Below, in pieces: positions 1-13,800 of a stretch of DNA of 64,000 bases. The notes beneath the pieces were generated by a model, which saw only the letters and a list, made by a program, of their open reading frames with translations, made no database searches and was not told the DNA's origin. Position numbers and translations under genes: made by a program. The stretch covers positions 31,861,294 through 31,925,293 of the forward strand of contig NC_063155.1 in assembly GCF_020921035.1 (NCBI RefSeq), in the 5' to 3' direction. The stretch's first letter is position 1. Each line of letters begins with the position of its first letter. The stretch is from Rhodamnia argentea (taxonomy: Eukaryota > Streptophyta > Magnoliopsida > Myrtales > Myrtaceae).

Positions 1-26
1 AAATGCCTAATTGGATGTGAATGACT

Positions 27-2649
27 TCATGCATGTAGGTCCTTGTTTGAGTTCCACACGGGGCCTTTTGTAACAACACCATCATTTAAGATTGCACTTC
101 CATTCTCCACACCAATTAGCGGATCAGTTTCACTTTCCTTTGGCTGCCATCATGGAGAAAAGAGCATAGGCTCCCATTAGAAGTTTATGAAAATGTAATA
201 TAGAAGACGAAAGCAAAGAGACAATTAATAGGGAAAGAAAACGGTAGCTTTCCACCACTGTAGAATTCAAGGGATTATTTGAGAAGCTAATGACAGAATG
301 ATATCATCTAAAGCAATAAAATGCCAACAAATGAATGTACCTGGGTCAGCTGAGCGGATGCCTCATTAGCCTTTTGCTGGGTCTCAACTGTGCAGTAGTA
401 AGAATAAAGTACCATCCCTACTACGGCAATCAAAATACCCAAAATGTTGCGCCAACTAAAAGGGTCATGAAGCAGAACATAGCCGAAAGCCAAAACCAGA
501 CAAGTCTTCAGATGTCCAAGGACTTGATACGTTACAGGAGATGTTTTTCCGATCACCAAAAATGTGCTAAAATTTACAGAAACAGATATCAAGCAGGAGA
601 GAACAATGAAGAACTGCAATGAAGACGGTATATTTAGTCAGTTACAACCATTTATGAGAATAAACCTCAGCAAAGGAGGAGGGGAAGGCAGTCGACTCTC
701 ACCAGCACTTGAGGGGTATACTTGAAAGCGAAAACGTTTTTATTCGTCAGCATGCCATCTAAAAAAGGACCCGCGACAAACAACGTAATTGCCTGATAAG
801 GGCAAGACTGATACAGAAGTTGGGTTGAAGAAACTTTGAACTTCTTCTGGATTGTATTAGTCATCTAAGAATCATGATTAAGGTCCCAAACAAAGTAGAA
901 TAGTGATGGAAACCAGGCCAATAAAAGCGTTCTGGGAGTCCATATAGTCAACTAAGCAAAGTGATGAATGCCATGAGAGACAATATACTTGTGATGAGAA
1001 CACTGAGGATACAATCTGCGCAACACAGGTCGTAAGCACTGCGAGCAGTGACAAGATGGAGCCCAATGCATTGAGCTGTAAATCCGTTACTGTTGCAATT
1101 CCAACACCAATGAGAAGAATTACAAGTGAAAATTGGATGCTCCGACTGCAACAACAATTAACAAGCATGAGTGAACTTATCATGTAAGATGCAGCGGAAG
1201 AAACCAGAGTAGATAAATTATATGATATACACAAACTGAAGGTAAGTTAACCAAAAGGCACATTTCATGAAGCATTTCTTTTCTTTCTCTTTTTTCTTGC
1301 TTTCATTTTTGGTTTGGGAAAGAAGAGAGGGGGGTGGGGTGGGGGTGGGGGTGGTGTGGGTGGTGGTGGTGGAGGACGAGTGGTGGTCTAGCAAGTTAGA
1401 AGTACCAAGCACACAGTCACTCACACAAGGAATATTCATTTTATGAGAAATACACGCCGCAGAGGGACATTGCTGAGGGCCCACCTAAATAGCTTCCTGA
1501 AGAAAAGAGTCTCCAAGAGAACAGTGCAGGGGATGATTGCCAGCTTTGTCATCTGAGAGTGAAAAGCCAAAAGAGACTCGCCATCTTAGTAGTAGAATGA
1601 AGGCTTAAGGCTAGAGGAAAATCACTACAGTTAAACAGAGGTAAATCTTCAGAGAGACCACTTCAAGTAAGGAATCATTTTCATAAACATGCATTCGGTG
1701 AGCCCTAGTAAAGTGTACTATGTGAAAATACACAAAAATGTGAGATATTTACTCGATCTTCATCTACATATTATTCGGCAAATGCCAGTGTTCAGACAGA
1801 AAAAGCTCGGTCCCTAGAAAGATGGATAACATGGACCTTCTTCAGAACTTTTCAAGTAGCAAAGGGGCTAAAGGATTACCTGGTAGAAACCCACAGAATT
1901 GAAACCCAAACTGAGATTTAATAGTCCAATCGATATCCCATTCAGTATTCCAAATCCCATGACAGCTCTTGCATCAAAAGGCTTGTGTTCAAACAATTTC
2001 ATCCATAATGCCACATGAAGTGAGCAGAACGTGACCAACAGATGCCAGCTTGTCAAAGTTGTGGCTGCAAAGGCATGATTAGGATAGTGAATCAAGAAGC
2101 TCCGAAAAGCCTCAAGAACTACTTTCTTGTTACACCCACAATATGGGAGTAAATTCAAGAAAAAGAGATACGGATTTGAATTACTAATATATCTATGAAA
2201 ATGGTGAGGGAAGTACTGCAAATGTGACCAAACAAGCAGTTATCCATCCAAGAATCGAGACCATGTCAGAAGTTAGAAAAACCGAAATTTAAAAAGATGA
2301 GACGGTAGCATCCTTTTAACACAAAGATGATCGAAAAGCATGCTGCAATTGACAAGCATTGTAATTTATGTACAGTAAATACAGAAATGATGAAGATAGA
2401 TATCCCAATTAGTTTCAATGGATAAAAATCAGAAAGCCAAGCGCTCACATCCAACGCCATGTCGTTCTCCAAGTGAATTCTACTTGGTGGAATCATACGA
2501 TATATAGGATGCAATGATCCGTACTCACCAAACGTGAAACCAAGCGTGCTAATGAGGGCCTTGTTGCAAATCACGATGGACACGGAAGATACCACAGACA
2601 AACTTAAAGCTCCAATAGTGCCCAGCTGGAACCCCTTGTTCTCACTCAT
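27..2649 (-). CDS. UXT: UDP-xylose transporter (UXT-type nucleotide-sugar transporter), complete, 7 exons
   Basis: Coding exons on the minus strand: 2529-2649, 1880-2064, 1485-1552, 1013-1145, 703-864, 341-613, 27-143. They splice in phase to 1059 nt, 352 residues, the usual length of plant UXT proteins. These proteins carry UDP-xylose from cytosol into the Golgi/ER lumen for wall polysaccharide synthesis and belong to the triose-phosphate/nucleotide-sugar transporter superfamily. The N-terminus (MSENKGFQLGTIGALSLSVV), the central GLLNLSLGFNSVGFYQMTKL and the late GKTSPVTYQVLGHLKT segment are near-diagnostic. The whole chain is hydrophobic, as expected for about ten membrane helices, with a short polar tail ending SNKDLHA. 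The ATG at 2649 was chosen because it gives the family N-terminus. A GA repeat lies about 110 bases upstream, probably in the leader. Which UXT paralogue it matches best cannot be told by eye. Confidence 0.95.
1329..1378 (+). repeat. G-rich tract with G-quadruplex potential
   Basis: Several runs of four to six G separated by single T bases, followed by GGT repeats. It lies in the intron between exons 3 and 4 of the UXT gene. The G-rich strand is the plus strand, so the pre-mRNA carries the C-rich version. Confidence 0.7.
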
Positions 2650-4833
2650 CTTCAGCGTAGGTCTACTAAGCCCCTCCGCGACCTAGATCGATCTACATCA
2701 TCACAAACTACCATAAGTGGACGGAGATAACGTCGAATGCAGGCATTGATGCCAGGAGAGAGAGAGAGAGAGAGAGAGATTCGCCTACCTGTTTTCTTGA
2801 AGGTGGGATAACCAGAATTTTGGGGGAAAGAAGAGCAGTTCAACTGTCAACCACAACAACATTGAGACAGAGTTAATCCGAGGTGACGCAATTGGGGAAG
2901 ACAATTCAGCATTCAAGAACCCTAGATCTGCAGCCGCAAGAGGACAATAACAACAAAGGAACATACAAGTCAAGAAGAGAGAGGGGGGGGGAAGGGGGTC
3001 ACCGGTGGGAGAATCGCATTGATTGAGGAAGGAGGAGTGGTGGGTGAAGGAGGGGGAGATCGAGAGAAATCATGGGCTCAGGTTCTGTTGACCATCGAAA
3101 TCAGCAAAACCCGGGGAGGAGAACGAAGAAGGCAACCCCGGAGCGAACAGGGAGGGAAGGAAGGAAGAAGAGGAGAAATTACCAAATTCAACGAGGAGAG
3201 GACGACTGAGATGAGATTGAGGATGGGAATGAATTGATTAGTACTAGTAATAGTAGTAGTGATGATGTCTTACCAAATTGCAAATAATAAGAATTATTAG
3301 TCGGCAGCAGATGCAGATCCTCCTCCTCCTCCTGTGATTCAATTTGACGAAGCATCGACGAGTCCCACCGGCTCCGAGAGAGAGAGAGATCCCACGAGGC
3401 CCACCCCAAGCACCTCCCCACACCACCCCCAAACACCTCTCGTCCCTTTCACATGTGCCGTGCCTGCTGCGTTCCGACCTTATTTTGCGATTCCCCAACG
3501 TCAATACAATTTTACGACATCCCCTTCCCCTCCTCCTTTCGTTTGAAACATTAACATTTGGTGGTTACTCCTAACTCCTCCCGGGAAATGATTTGATCGC
3601 GAACGATTAATTAATCACGATGATATCAAAGTGGTGGTGGTGGGGTTGACTATGCGATCAAAGGATATGATGCTGATGATGATAGGAGGTGTGTGAATTG
3701 CATTTTGCTAGATAGATCATAAGCATTCTAAGAAATTCCACTTATATTGACGTGATGTATTCAAATCTATTGATGCCCTTGCCATGCAGTTGCACCTTGC
3801 AAAAACAAGAGATATAATTTGCAATTATTATGCGATAGGGTACTCCTATTTTCCAGTTTAAATACGGATTTCCACTGACAAAAAAAAAAGTTGGAGAACG
3901 AGAAAAAAAACGTATTCCCCCTCAACTATCACTTTTCCACGCCCCGACTTATCGGAGGGAGCACAGGCCCCTCCCTCGCACATCAAAGTTTGTCCACATT
4001 GACTTCTTGTGTAAAGCATCTATTCTAGGTACTTTTGTCTGATTATCAAAGTAATCAAGACCCCCCTACTTCCAATTTCGATTAAGTAATATTCGACACG
4101 CCATATTTCAAAGAGGAAATTAGATTTAACCCCACGAAATCATATGACATGTGTGCAACATCCCGATGAGCTGTAGAAGTGAGACTAGCATCTTTTCCAA
4201 TAAATGTTAGGCCAACACCTGCATTAACATGAAAGCCAGAAAATTGTGGACCGGCAAAATAAAAGAAAACAACAATGGTCAATCCTCATTACACTGTCCT
4301 GACCACCAACATCGTGCAGCTTTTTAGACCTGAAGAAGCAATAAACTGAAGCTGCCTAAAAGCCACCCACACATCCGACCAGAAAGAGAAAAAAAAAATC
4401 ATCATCGACAGAGCCACAAAGAATATGATAAATAAAGCTAGGAATCCAGTCTCTACGGCTCGGGACATGTAACGGAAAGAGAACAATGACATCCTTTATT
4501 AAATACTCTTCCCTTTTTGGCCAATCCTTTACTAGGTACTCCGATCTTTTATTTCCTTATCATATCAGTCTGAGATGGCTCTTTCCCGCCTTCAGTGAAA
4601 AAGAATTTAGCTCTTCATTCATGGTCAAAGGCAGGTCCTGAATCCCAGCACCAGCAGTTAAGGGTACGGCAATCATTGGAAAACTAGACTTGTCATCACT
4701 ATGTATCACCAGTTCCCATTGTCTTATAAATTCATCTCAAGAAGAAATTAGTCGAACTTGACCCCACCGGCTAGCCTTCCTCGAGATCATCTATAGTTTA
4801 AACAAATACTACTCTTCTCCAGGTAGCATCTGC
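2650..4833. other. Intergenic: UXT 5' region and nardilysin 3' region
   Basis: No protein-coding gene is recognisable. The part next to 2650 should hold the leader and promoter of the UXT gene (CT/GA-rich, purine-rich to about 3240). The part just below 4834 should hold the 3' untranslated region of the nardilysin gene. Short open frames at 4082-4282 and 4289-4492 (minus) match no family I know. Confidence 0.6.
2756..2779. repeat. (GA)12 microsatellite in the UXT leader region
   Basis: Perfect GA dinucleotide run, CT on the transcribed strand of the UXT gene. CT-rich leaders are common in plant genes. Confidence 0.9.
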
Positions 4834-7800
4834 TCAACAAAGACTCGGGTAGTATTTTGATGACAACTTGAATGCAGCAAGGTCATCAATGATTTGCATA
4901 TCTTCTCTTTGTGCATGAGCATCTTTCAAGTCAGTGTTGCAACCCCATACCCGCACAGCTAGTCTCCTGCAACTGGGAGATGGTTGGCGCAAGTACGTTT
5001 TATACCAGTCAATGACTTCATCCTTCTTAGTGTTTCTGAGAGCTTCTGCCTCTCTCTCTGAGAAGTCAAACATGTACCTGAAAGTAAACGCATTCATGTT
5101 GCTTGAGATTCAGCAAGGATAAAAACTTTTAAGGACACGAAGCATTCTAGGGCGCGGATGACAACACTTCTGGAACAGAAATCCGTTTGATAACGCAATT
5201 TCTCTCCACAAAGAAATCAACTTCTGACTATAAATTGATTTCTAGAACAGAAGTATTGCCATGCCCGCCCCTAACAATCATGGATCTAAAGTCAGCTTCC
5301 AGATTGTGTACCTTAAAATCAAATACATTCACAGGAGGTACACCATTACAAAAGATAGTTACACTGGTACCAGAATGGGGAACAGAGAGTTGATCAAAAG
5401 AGAAAAACCTCGCTAAATTTTTATAACTTTCGAGCGATCAAAAGCAAAGAGGAAAAGTCCATCAGCGCCTCTCAATAACTTCAAAGTCGTTTGCATGGCT
5501 GTTTAATCATTCCAACGCAAAAGCAAATGTGAATGATAATGTGCTTGGAGCTGCAAGTTTTGCAGTACCTCGAAAGTTTTCAGACGTAAGAATCGAAAGT
5601 ATTGTACCTAGACCTCGGGTACCTAAGACATCGCACATGCAAGTCAAATAGTTCATCTGTGCTCATAGGTATGAAGGTTCATTCTCCAAGTATCCAAGGA
5701 TAGATTATAATTCATAGACAACATTAGACTTCACATTGCTTAGCAACTAATAATGAAGATTTAAAGTATTTGAGAAAGTCAAAGCAGGATAGAAACAAAT
5801 TAGTTAGTAAGTCATAATTGTACTAGAGCCTACATGAGAACCATTATGGTTCTCTAATTCTGTTCCTAGAATTAGTTTTACAGAATTAGAATCATTTTTA
5901 GAGCAAAATCCAGAACAATAAAAAAGTTGGTTATGAAAAAAAGAATCACTTTTGAAAATTACAAAACAAAATGAAGTCTCACATCTCTCACTTTTTCCTT
6001 TCGGTTCTCTCGTCACTTTTCCCTTAACCTAATAAAAATAAAATAAAATAAAATAAAAACATTTTGAAAAAAATTGGAAAATTTTTCAAAAATCACAAAA
6101 AATTTAGAAAATCACTAAAAATAGAATAATTTGGATTTATGACAAAAGATGCAAAATGATAGTAAAGGACTTGTACTTCGTATCAAGGAGAATAATTTGG
6201 TTATTCGATCGCTATGTTTGTATATATTTTGGACAACGAAACATTTAAAAAAAAAATGAGTTCTTAATATGGGAACTGTCCCATGCTTCAATCGAACTTC
6301 AAACGTCATGTATTAAAATTTGTGTTTCATTTATGACATGCTGAAAAAAATAATGTATTTTAAATTATTTTAGTGTGCATCGGAAATTAATCTTCAATTT
6401 AGGATGAAGTTTTACTAAGTAACTACATAGTTATTTGACTTAAATGAAAAAAATTAGGAAGAGAAATAGTTTTTCGAAACATAAATTTTGTGCAGCTATC
6501 AAACGCGTTTCTATTCTAGGAAAAGAAATTTTGGGTAGTTATCAAACGTATTCTGATTCTCTAAAATTTATCCAGGAACAGAATCAGAAAAAGTCATTTT
6601 AATCGGAATCAGTTTTCCGGAACAGAATGGTTATCATGCGCAGCATTAAAAACAATACCTTTTATCAATTATCTGACCCCAGAATCGGTTTGTTTGATAC
6701 ATCAAGGATGGATCTTTCTCCAGCAGCTTCGATATTAACCCATTTTTGTAATTGTCAAAAGTACAATCATCAAGGCCACCCTGCAACAAATAAATCTCCA
6801 AACATGACAAGCAATCAGAAATCTTCTCCGAGAAGCAGACTCTAATGATGTTAATCCCTAGGACCAATGAAGGCCTCAACAAACTACGGAATCAGGTGCA
6901 TTACATTGCTGAATAACCGTTCATGTAGACAAAGTGATTTTTATGCATTCATGGTAAACCATATTCTTTATTCACATGAACTCAATAAATATATGGAAAC
7001 CATAAGCTACAGTGGGAGAGCCACCTTGCTCGAAAGCGTCATAACTTAAAAAAGACTTGATATATATGAAGAGTAAGGTAGAAAAATACACAGTTAGCCC
7101 ACCACATTTAGTGGAGTAAAGTTGCTCACAGTTGTTTGTTATCATCAACTTAGACAAAAGCAGCATTTCCACAAGAGTACATACACAAACCAGAAATAAC
7201 TCACCAAGATTAAACCAATTACTGATTTAAATTCTGGTGATTTTTGCCAGCTGTTCTAGAGACCTCCCTCACACCAAGATTAAACCAATTACTGATTTAA
7301 ATTCTGTCAAGTCATAAATCTACCACCAACCAGAAGAGATGTGACACACCACAGCAGTTCTCACTTAGCAATGAAAAAAAGCGCACTACCATTAGTAAAA
7401 GTAAGCACTTCCAATAAGGACGAGAAGAGCTTTTGAGCACTAAAAATATCTACGTGGATTAAAGAGGCACACAAATGCTTACCAGTAATTCTTCCAGACT
7501 GTCTATGAACTTGTCGATCCTCCTGAGCAAGTAGACAGGGTCATATTTGGAAGATTGAACACAGAAACAGAACCCATAAATGCGGTATGTCACCCGGGGA
7601 CTACCTTCAACAACATAGCCAAGCTGCTCTTGAGTCCTACGCAACAGAGTGATAAAGATAATTAAGAAACTAGAAGATGATTTAGCTGGAAAAAGGAGAA
7701 AATGTCTATCCAGCAGAAAAGGATCAACCAAGTCGAGTGAAAAAACTATAAATTCTCCTCAGTCGAGTTCATTATTCCTGATAATAATAGTGTTGTTGAG

Positions 7801-10800
7801 AAACCATTTAAGATCCAAATATCACTCTTAACTCGCGGAGAAATGGAACTGAACTTTCTAAAAATTATTTGCAGCTTATAAGTAAAAAGAACAAAAATGT
7901 AGCAAAAACAGCAACCAGAAAGAGAAAAGCATTACATAAAGCTCTAGTTTGAAAATTGCACCTCTATGAACGTCAACGGGAGAAAATGACAGAATCCCTG
8001 TTCTATTGTCAACTAGTAAAGAAAGGCACAACTAAGCAGAACCAACTTTATGCAGTGAGGCCCAACATGGTAAATAAGACAGGTCCCCCTTCCACCTCTT
8101 ATTACTATTATGGAACAAATTGCTCGGATATGAGCTAAGATTCTTAAGTGGCAAATAATATCTGAACGTATGAGGAGCTTTCAGCAATAATGACAACCTT
8201 AGCTGATTGAACAGAGGTTCTTCCACTATCTCATCAAACAGATCCATCAGAGCCTTTAATTTGATCGATTCTTCTCCCACTTCTGGTTCAACTTGGAAGT
8301 AAAGCTGCATAGAATTGCATTTAAGAGAAAAACACTGAGAAGATACAAGTATAAGGAAATCGGATACTACACAACTTATTTCGAACTTTTAGATTTTAAT
8401 GGGAGCACCACCTTGGAAATCCTCAATATACTTAGCACAGAAAAGACAGGGGCGAAAGGAAGAAAGAAAAATTATTTATTCTACTTACCTCAACAACAGA
8501 GTTTGTCTCCGATTTATTCTTCACCCTGACATCTCTTACAAGGTTTGCACCAGAAGGAAGAGATACAATATGTTCTCTATGCCTCAACTCAACTGGAAGT
8601 GCATGGACAGGTAAGTTGACTCTAAATGCCTCCGATAAAACAATAGCTTCTTCTTCAAGCAAATTTCCATGACAAAGGCCTTCAATATAAAGCTGCAAAA
8701 TGAAAACTTAGTTGACAATAAAGATCATTTATAAAACCTCCCCACCAATCTGCAAGTACTGATCAGTAAAGAACTAGAAATATTTCTTTGTTACAAGGTT
8801 GCCCTCGTCATTGAGACCCCAAGTATCTAATCAAAATTTTCTTCGGCTCCAAAAGTCAAAAGATTTTTAATCTATGAATTAAGCATGACGTTCAATTCCG
8901 GGAGAACATTCCCATTTTATCTTCATAGGATACCTGAAAACAGCATTGCTTATACTCCTTTGTTGTAGACCACGTTCAACAGAAGACAATTGTAATTTTT
9001 TTTTCACAAGACCTTGTCTAGGATAGTCACGGTACTTAAGATGAGAAGCTATAACTACCAAACAAAACTCGTACTAAGAAATACTAAAGCATGAATTTTC
9101 TTGGATCTTAATATCTATTGAAAACTTCTCCCAGAACAATATTTAGTTCACCTACCTTTGCGTTTTTGGAAGCACGCCTAAACACCCCCTTAGTAGCCCA
9201 TAAAGAATAAACCGTATGCTCCAGTTCTTTCCAAGATCAGTGGTCTACTCTCCTCACTCAATAAAAGTTTGAGGGAGTGATAAACTTTGCTCGCACTTTG
9301 TAGAGTGCACTGGTGTAGTACGATTAGATTACTATCAATACTGAATCCCCAATTGACTGCTCTCAAACCATGTTCCAGGCACATCTAGTCGAAAGAGAGA
9401 GCAATTATCTTGTTAATTGGGACATGTAAACGAATGGATCTCTAACCCATATTAGTCTCTCCAAATGAACGCTTATCATGGAATCAACATCAGAAGGAAC
9501 TAAAAAGCATATTATGGGTAAAGCACTTGTTGAAACTAAGGGCAGAATACAAGAAGCCAAGCTGGTCATGATCTACTTTACCTGGGAACGAAGTACAGGG
9601 ATGAATGCCTTCAGATCATCAACAGTCAAATCACCCAAACAACACAGCTTCTCATCGACATCATAGAAAGTCTTGCACAATAATTGCAATCTCAAGTATG
9701 ACGAATGATTTAAGGGTTTTATGTTGGTGTTCCTCAGAGTTCTCTCCAACTCTTCCTTTATAACCTGTTAAAGAAGACAGCTAAGATGAGCGACAAAACT
9801 GCCCAATCAAAGATCTATACTTTTGTTTCCCTTTCTCTCAAAACTTAGGCATAATTGCTACTTTAGATTTCAAGGAAACAAAAAAAAAGTTATCGATCAT
9901 TTATTTGGATTGTACTGTAGTTTTTCTTTTCATGATATAATTTATTGTAGTTGGATGATAGAATTGTAATTTGACCAGGAAAACCAACCAACCCAATTTA
10001 ACCAGATCTCGACTACAAAAATGTAATACCGATGGAGGTTCTGGGTTTCAAACGCCTGCCCTCTCTGAGTCATAGAAACATCCAATGACACTCAGCCATA
10101 CACCAACTTTACTCATTTTCTACCAATATAAAAGAGGGTCTTGTTAACAAGTACCTCAGGCACTTTTATTTTCTTTTATAGATACCCCTGGGGCAATTAA
10201 TAAATATGCTTGATGAGGAAACATTCAAATTTCAAAGCACTAATTGTCCACATTATAAGGACAGTCAGTGTCTTGAAAATAACACTGCTTCCTTATTCGA
10301 CTGCTTAAAAATGCCCCAGGTGAACTTTTAACAAAATTCATATAAAATAAGCTTCTTACACATCAAATATGGATCCGCATGGCATTATAGCGACACTCGA
10401 ACTTATGTATTGGGGAAACTTGGAATGAGCCTTCTACGTCTTAGATTGGCAACACCTTGTGTCAACAAATGACTTTTCACAGTATATACTATTTCGTATA
10501 AATGATGTCACCATATGCTGACCTGGCGTTCCAACCAATAGAAATGATTGAACCGTAAACTGGGAGCCCCTCAGTTCTTCAACCGTTTTGAGTTAAAAAA
10601 TATTGGCTTTTCTATTTAGAGGGCATCTGCCTTATAATGGTAATGATGCAGGTCTTAGTAAACTGTATTGACCTTCATGGAAAATGCCTTATACCTTGAA
10701 ACGATCATCAGTCGGCAAAAAGGATTTGGCAATGGCCAAAATCTTGGACAAAAGAATCGGAAGCTTCTCATCGAACCCATAGAGCTTTAGCTCCAACTTG

Positions 10801-13800
10801 TCACTAAAGAATGACAGTGACGTTTCCAACTTGGCAATACTTGCCTGCAGCCAGATAAAGATCCTGTCGGTCAAAAATCCAAGCTGGAACATACAAAGCA
10901 AAATTCACTTTTGACATGGTTATTTTCAATACTCGAAAGTCACTGTCACTGAACTTCATCAACTAACCAAGAATAAAAAGATTTTCTAATTAAACAAGTC
11001 ATGCTCTCCATAATATAATGACTGCATGTGTAGAAAATGGCATGCTAAACAAGGAGGAAGCTTAAAGTCCGTCTCCAAAAAACTGGTTATGTATGTCCAT
11101 TAAGTATGACCACAATCCCAATCACTTAAACCATTACGATTAAAGTTACCACCCCAATGATTCAATAACCCAGACTTTATAACCATTTCCTCTGACCACT
11201 CTGCAGCAACATACTTGAAAGTCAACAAGGCCAATATAATTTAAGTTACCTGATAGATAATCTCATTGAGCTCATCCTTAAGAAGGAGAATAAACAATTC
11301 AGTCATAAGGCAGCTCCTTGCATCATCATATGCCCCCTTCAAGTTTACACGAAAGTATGCATTTGCACGAGGAAGTTTAAAAGTCTCATCTAGCTTGTAC
11401 CATAACTTCAACAATGGCTTATCCAGTATACATCTTGGAGACGACACATAAGAAACGAGATTATGCGCTTCATCCACATGGATGGAAAAGTCACGTGGAA
11501 TGAATTCATTCCTCGAAGGTGGATGCAATGAGGAGTCTATTTCTGGAGGATCCCCCCAAAGGCCCAGTAGAGCCGGAGAAACATCTTCCACAATATAGCA
11601 GGACTCAAACCAAGGCTCAAGCTGGAAATCTGAAATAGAAGGAAGGGAACAAAAGAGGAAATTAAGTAATTTCATCTCATTTCACAATGCCAAATGTAAA
11701 CGTTACAAGGTTTCTCCAACAAGAACTGCAGCTAGCCATAACTGCAAGCCCGCAAAGTCGAATGTCACGCTACCTTTTGACTTGTTGATGGATTTTGACA
11801 AAACATCAATCCTCATATTGTCAGGTGTGAAAAAACCCAAAAGGTACCCAATCATCTCCTCATCCCATTCCTTGTAAGCATAGTCTCCATAAATAACATG
11901 CTCAGCTGGATAAACAAGCAAATTTTCTGCAACAAGATTGATCAACATAGCTTAGGTCCATTAAATGAGTAATGGCAGTTATAGTTGACAAATGAAGGAA
12001 GAAGCCCAAACATCAAAACAAGCTCTATTCAGTTTTGCAAAAGTATCTTATCCCAGAGTTAGCCCAATATTCATCAGTTTGGGAAAGAAATTTGCCAGAA
12101 GGAGGAGAGAAAAGACACAGCAACTTGTGCCATCACCATAGGACAAGTGATAAAAGGATTTGCTTTATTTTTGCTGAATTGTGATGACCCCCCTTCCAAT
12201 ACCTCCTAGTGATTCAAATAGATGATAAATCATCTGTCGAGGCAAATAAATAGGCTTTCAGTCTAAAATAGGGTGAACTTCATCCAACAGCAATAGCTAA
12301 ACTATGATTGGCATGCCCACTAAATGCTGGACTAAAGTGTTTGAAAGGAAGAAATTTGTCCTTTGGGGTTCCAAGTTTGGAAATGAGCTAATGTCTCTTA
12401 ACATAGCCTGCAATTGTAGTAGGACAGAGTCAACTTCAAAAATCTAACAGGACATACCAGAAAGTTCAGCAGCATAATCATCCTGAGGTTGCTCCTCGGC
12501 AAATCTAAATTCCATGTTACCAATATCCTGTAATTCCTTAAATATCCATTCTGAGGGAGAACCTTGACGCAATAATTTGAGATACTGATAAACATAGCCG
12601 ATCATCTCAAGGATCTGCAGAATAAGCACACAAAGAAGATAAATACGTGAGACAATAAAAAGCAGATTTAAATGGAGAGGAGTTTGTTCAATAAATGAGC
12701 CACCGTGGGAGATATCAGCTTACAAGACTTCTAAATTAAAAATATATATAATTATATGCTATTAAGTAAGTAAAATAGCTAAAACAAAATCTGTCTTTCA
12801 TAAACCAATCCCTAAGACTTGAATACCTTTTCTTATGTTGAAGTAAAGAAACACTTATGTAAAGAATCATTTATACATATATATATCCATGATACCTTTT
12901 CCAAGCCCAAGTCTGTTAGGCGAATAGACATCCCAAACACATATGCTATTGAAGAACGATGTATTCCTTCATCTCCTATGCCAGCAGATAGAGACGTAGC
13001 CCAACCCCTAGCTTTGAAAAATGAATGAAGACTGCCTCTTCCCTCTGAAAATTACCATATTTTATCATCTAAAAGTGTATTGTACATGACAGACAATCTA
13101 GCAACATATGAGAATGAACAGATCATGGAGTGCACAACAGAACTAGATCTTTTGTCCAAGTTATCATATCCTTCTCCTGTGGATCTTGTACTTCAAATTC
13201 TTACAAGTACATCAAACTCACGCATCAGAATGCAGGCACTGTGCATATAAGATGAGCGAAGCCAAACGTTCCTGCCATAAAATTGTCCTCGGTCGTGTCG
13301 TCTGTATAAACATAGACAGAGATACAGACATACAAAACAATCACACATACTCATACTTATTTATTCACTCACAAAAATCACTAACCATAGAAGCTCTAGG
13401 TGAAGGCAAAAACCAAAGGGCAGTCTCCTCCATCAAGATCTATGGGGAGATAGGAACAAGCCAGAAACAGTAGGGCGCAAAAAGAAAATTATGTGACCGC
13501 TCAATCAATGAGAATACCAAGAGTATAAAGAATAGCATAATACAAATAAAATAAAGTACCATGGCCGAGAAGATGTGCTAGATAATCTTCCGATTTCTTC
13601 AAATAGTGTTGACGCAGACATGGCAACGTCCATGTTAAGTCGAGCACATGAACATCTTTGACAGCTTCCAACCAATAAATTTTACCAGCCTCCCAGATAG
13701 CTCTTTCCTTTCCATACTCAAACTGAACTGGAGGACCTTTCTTGATTTTACCAAATAATTCCACGACCCAACTCTCGAGTACATCCAGAGGCTCTGCAGC

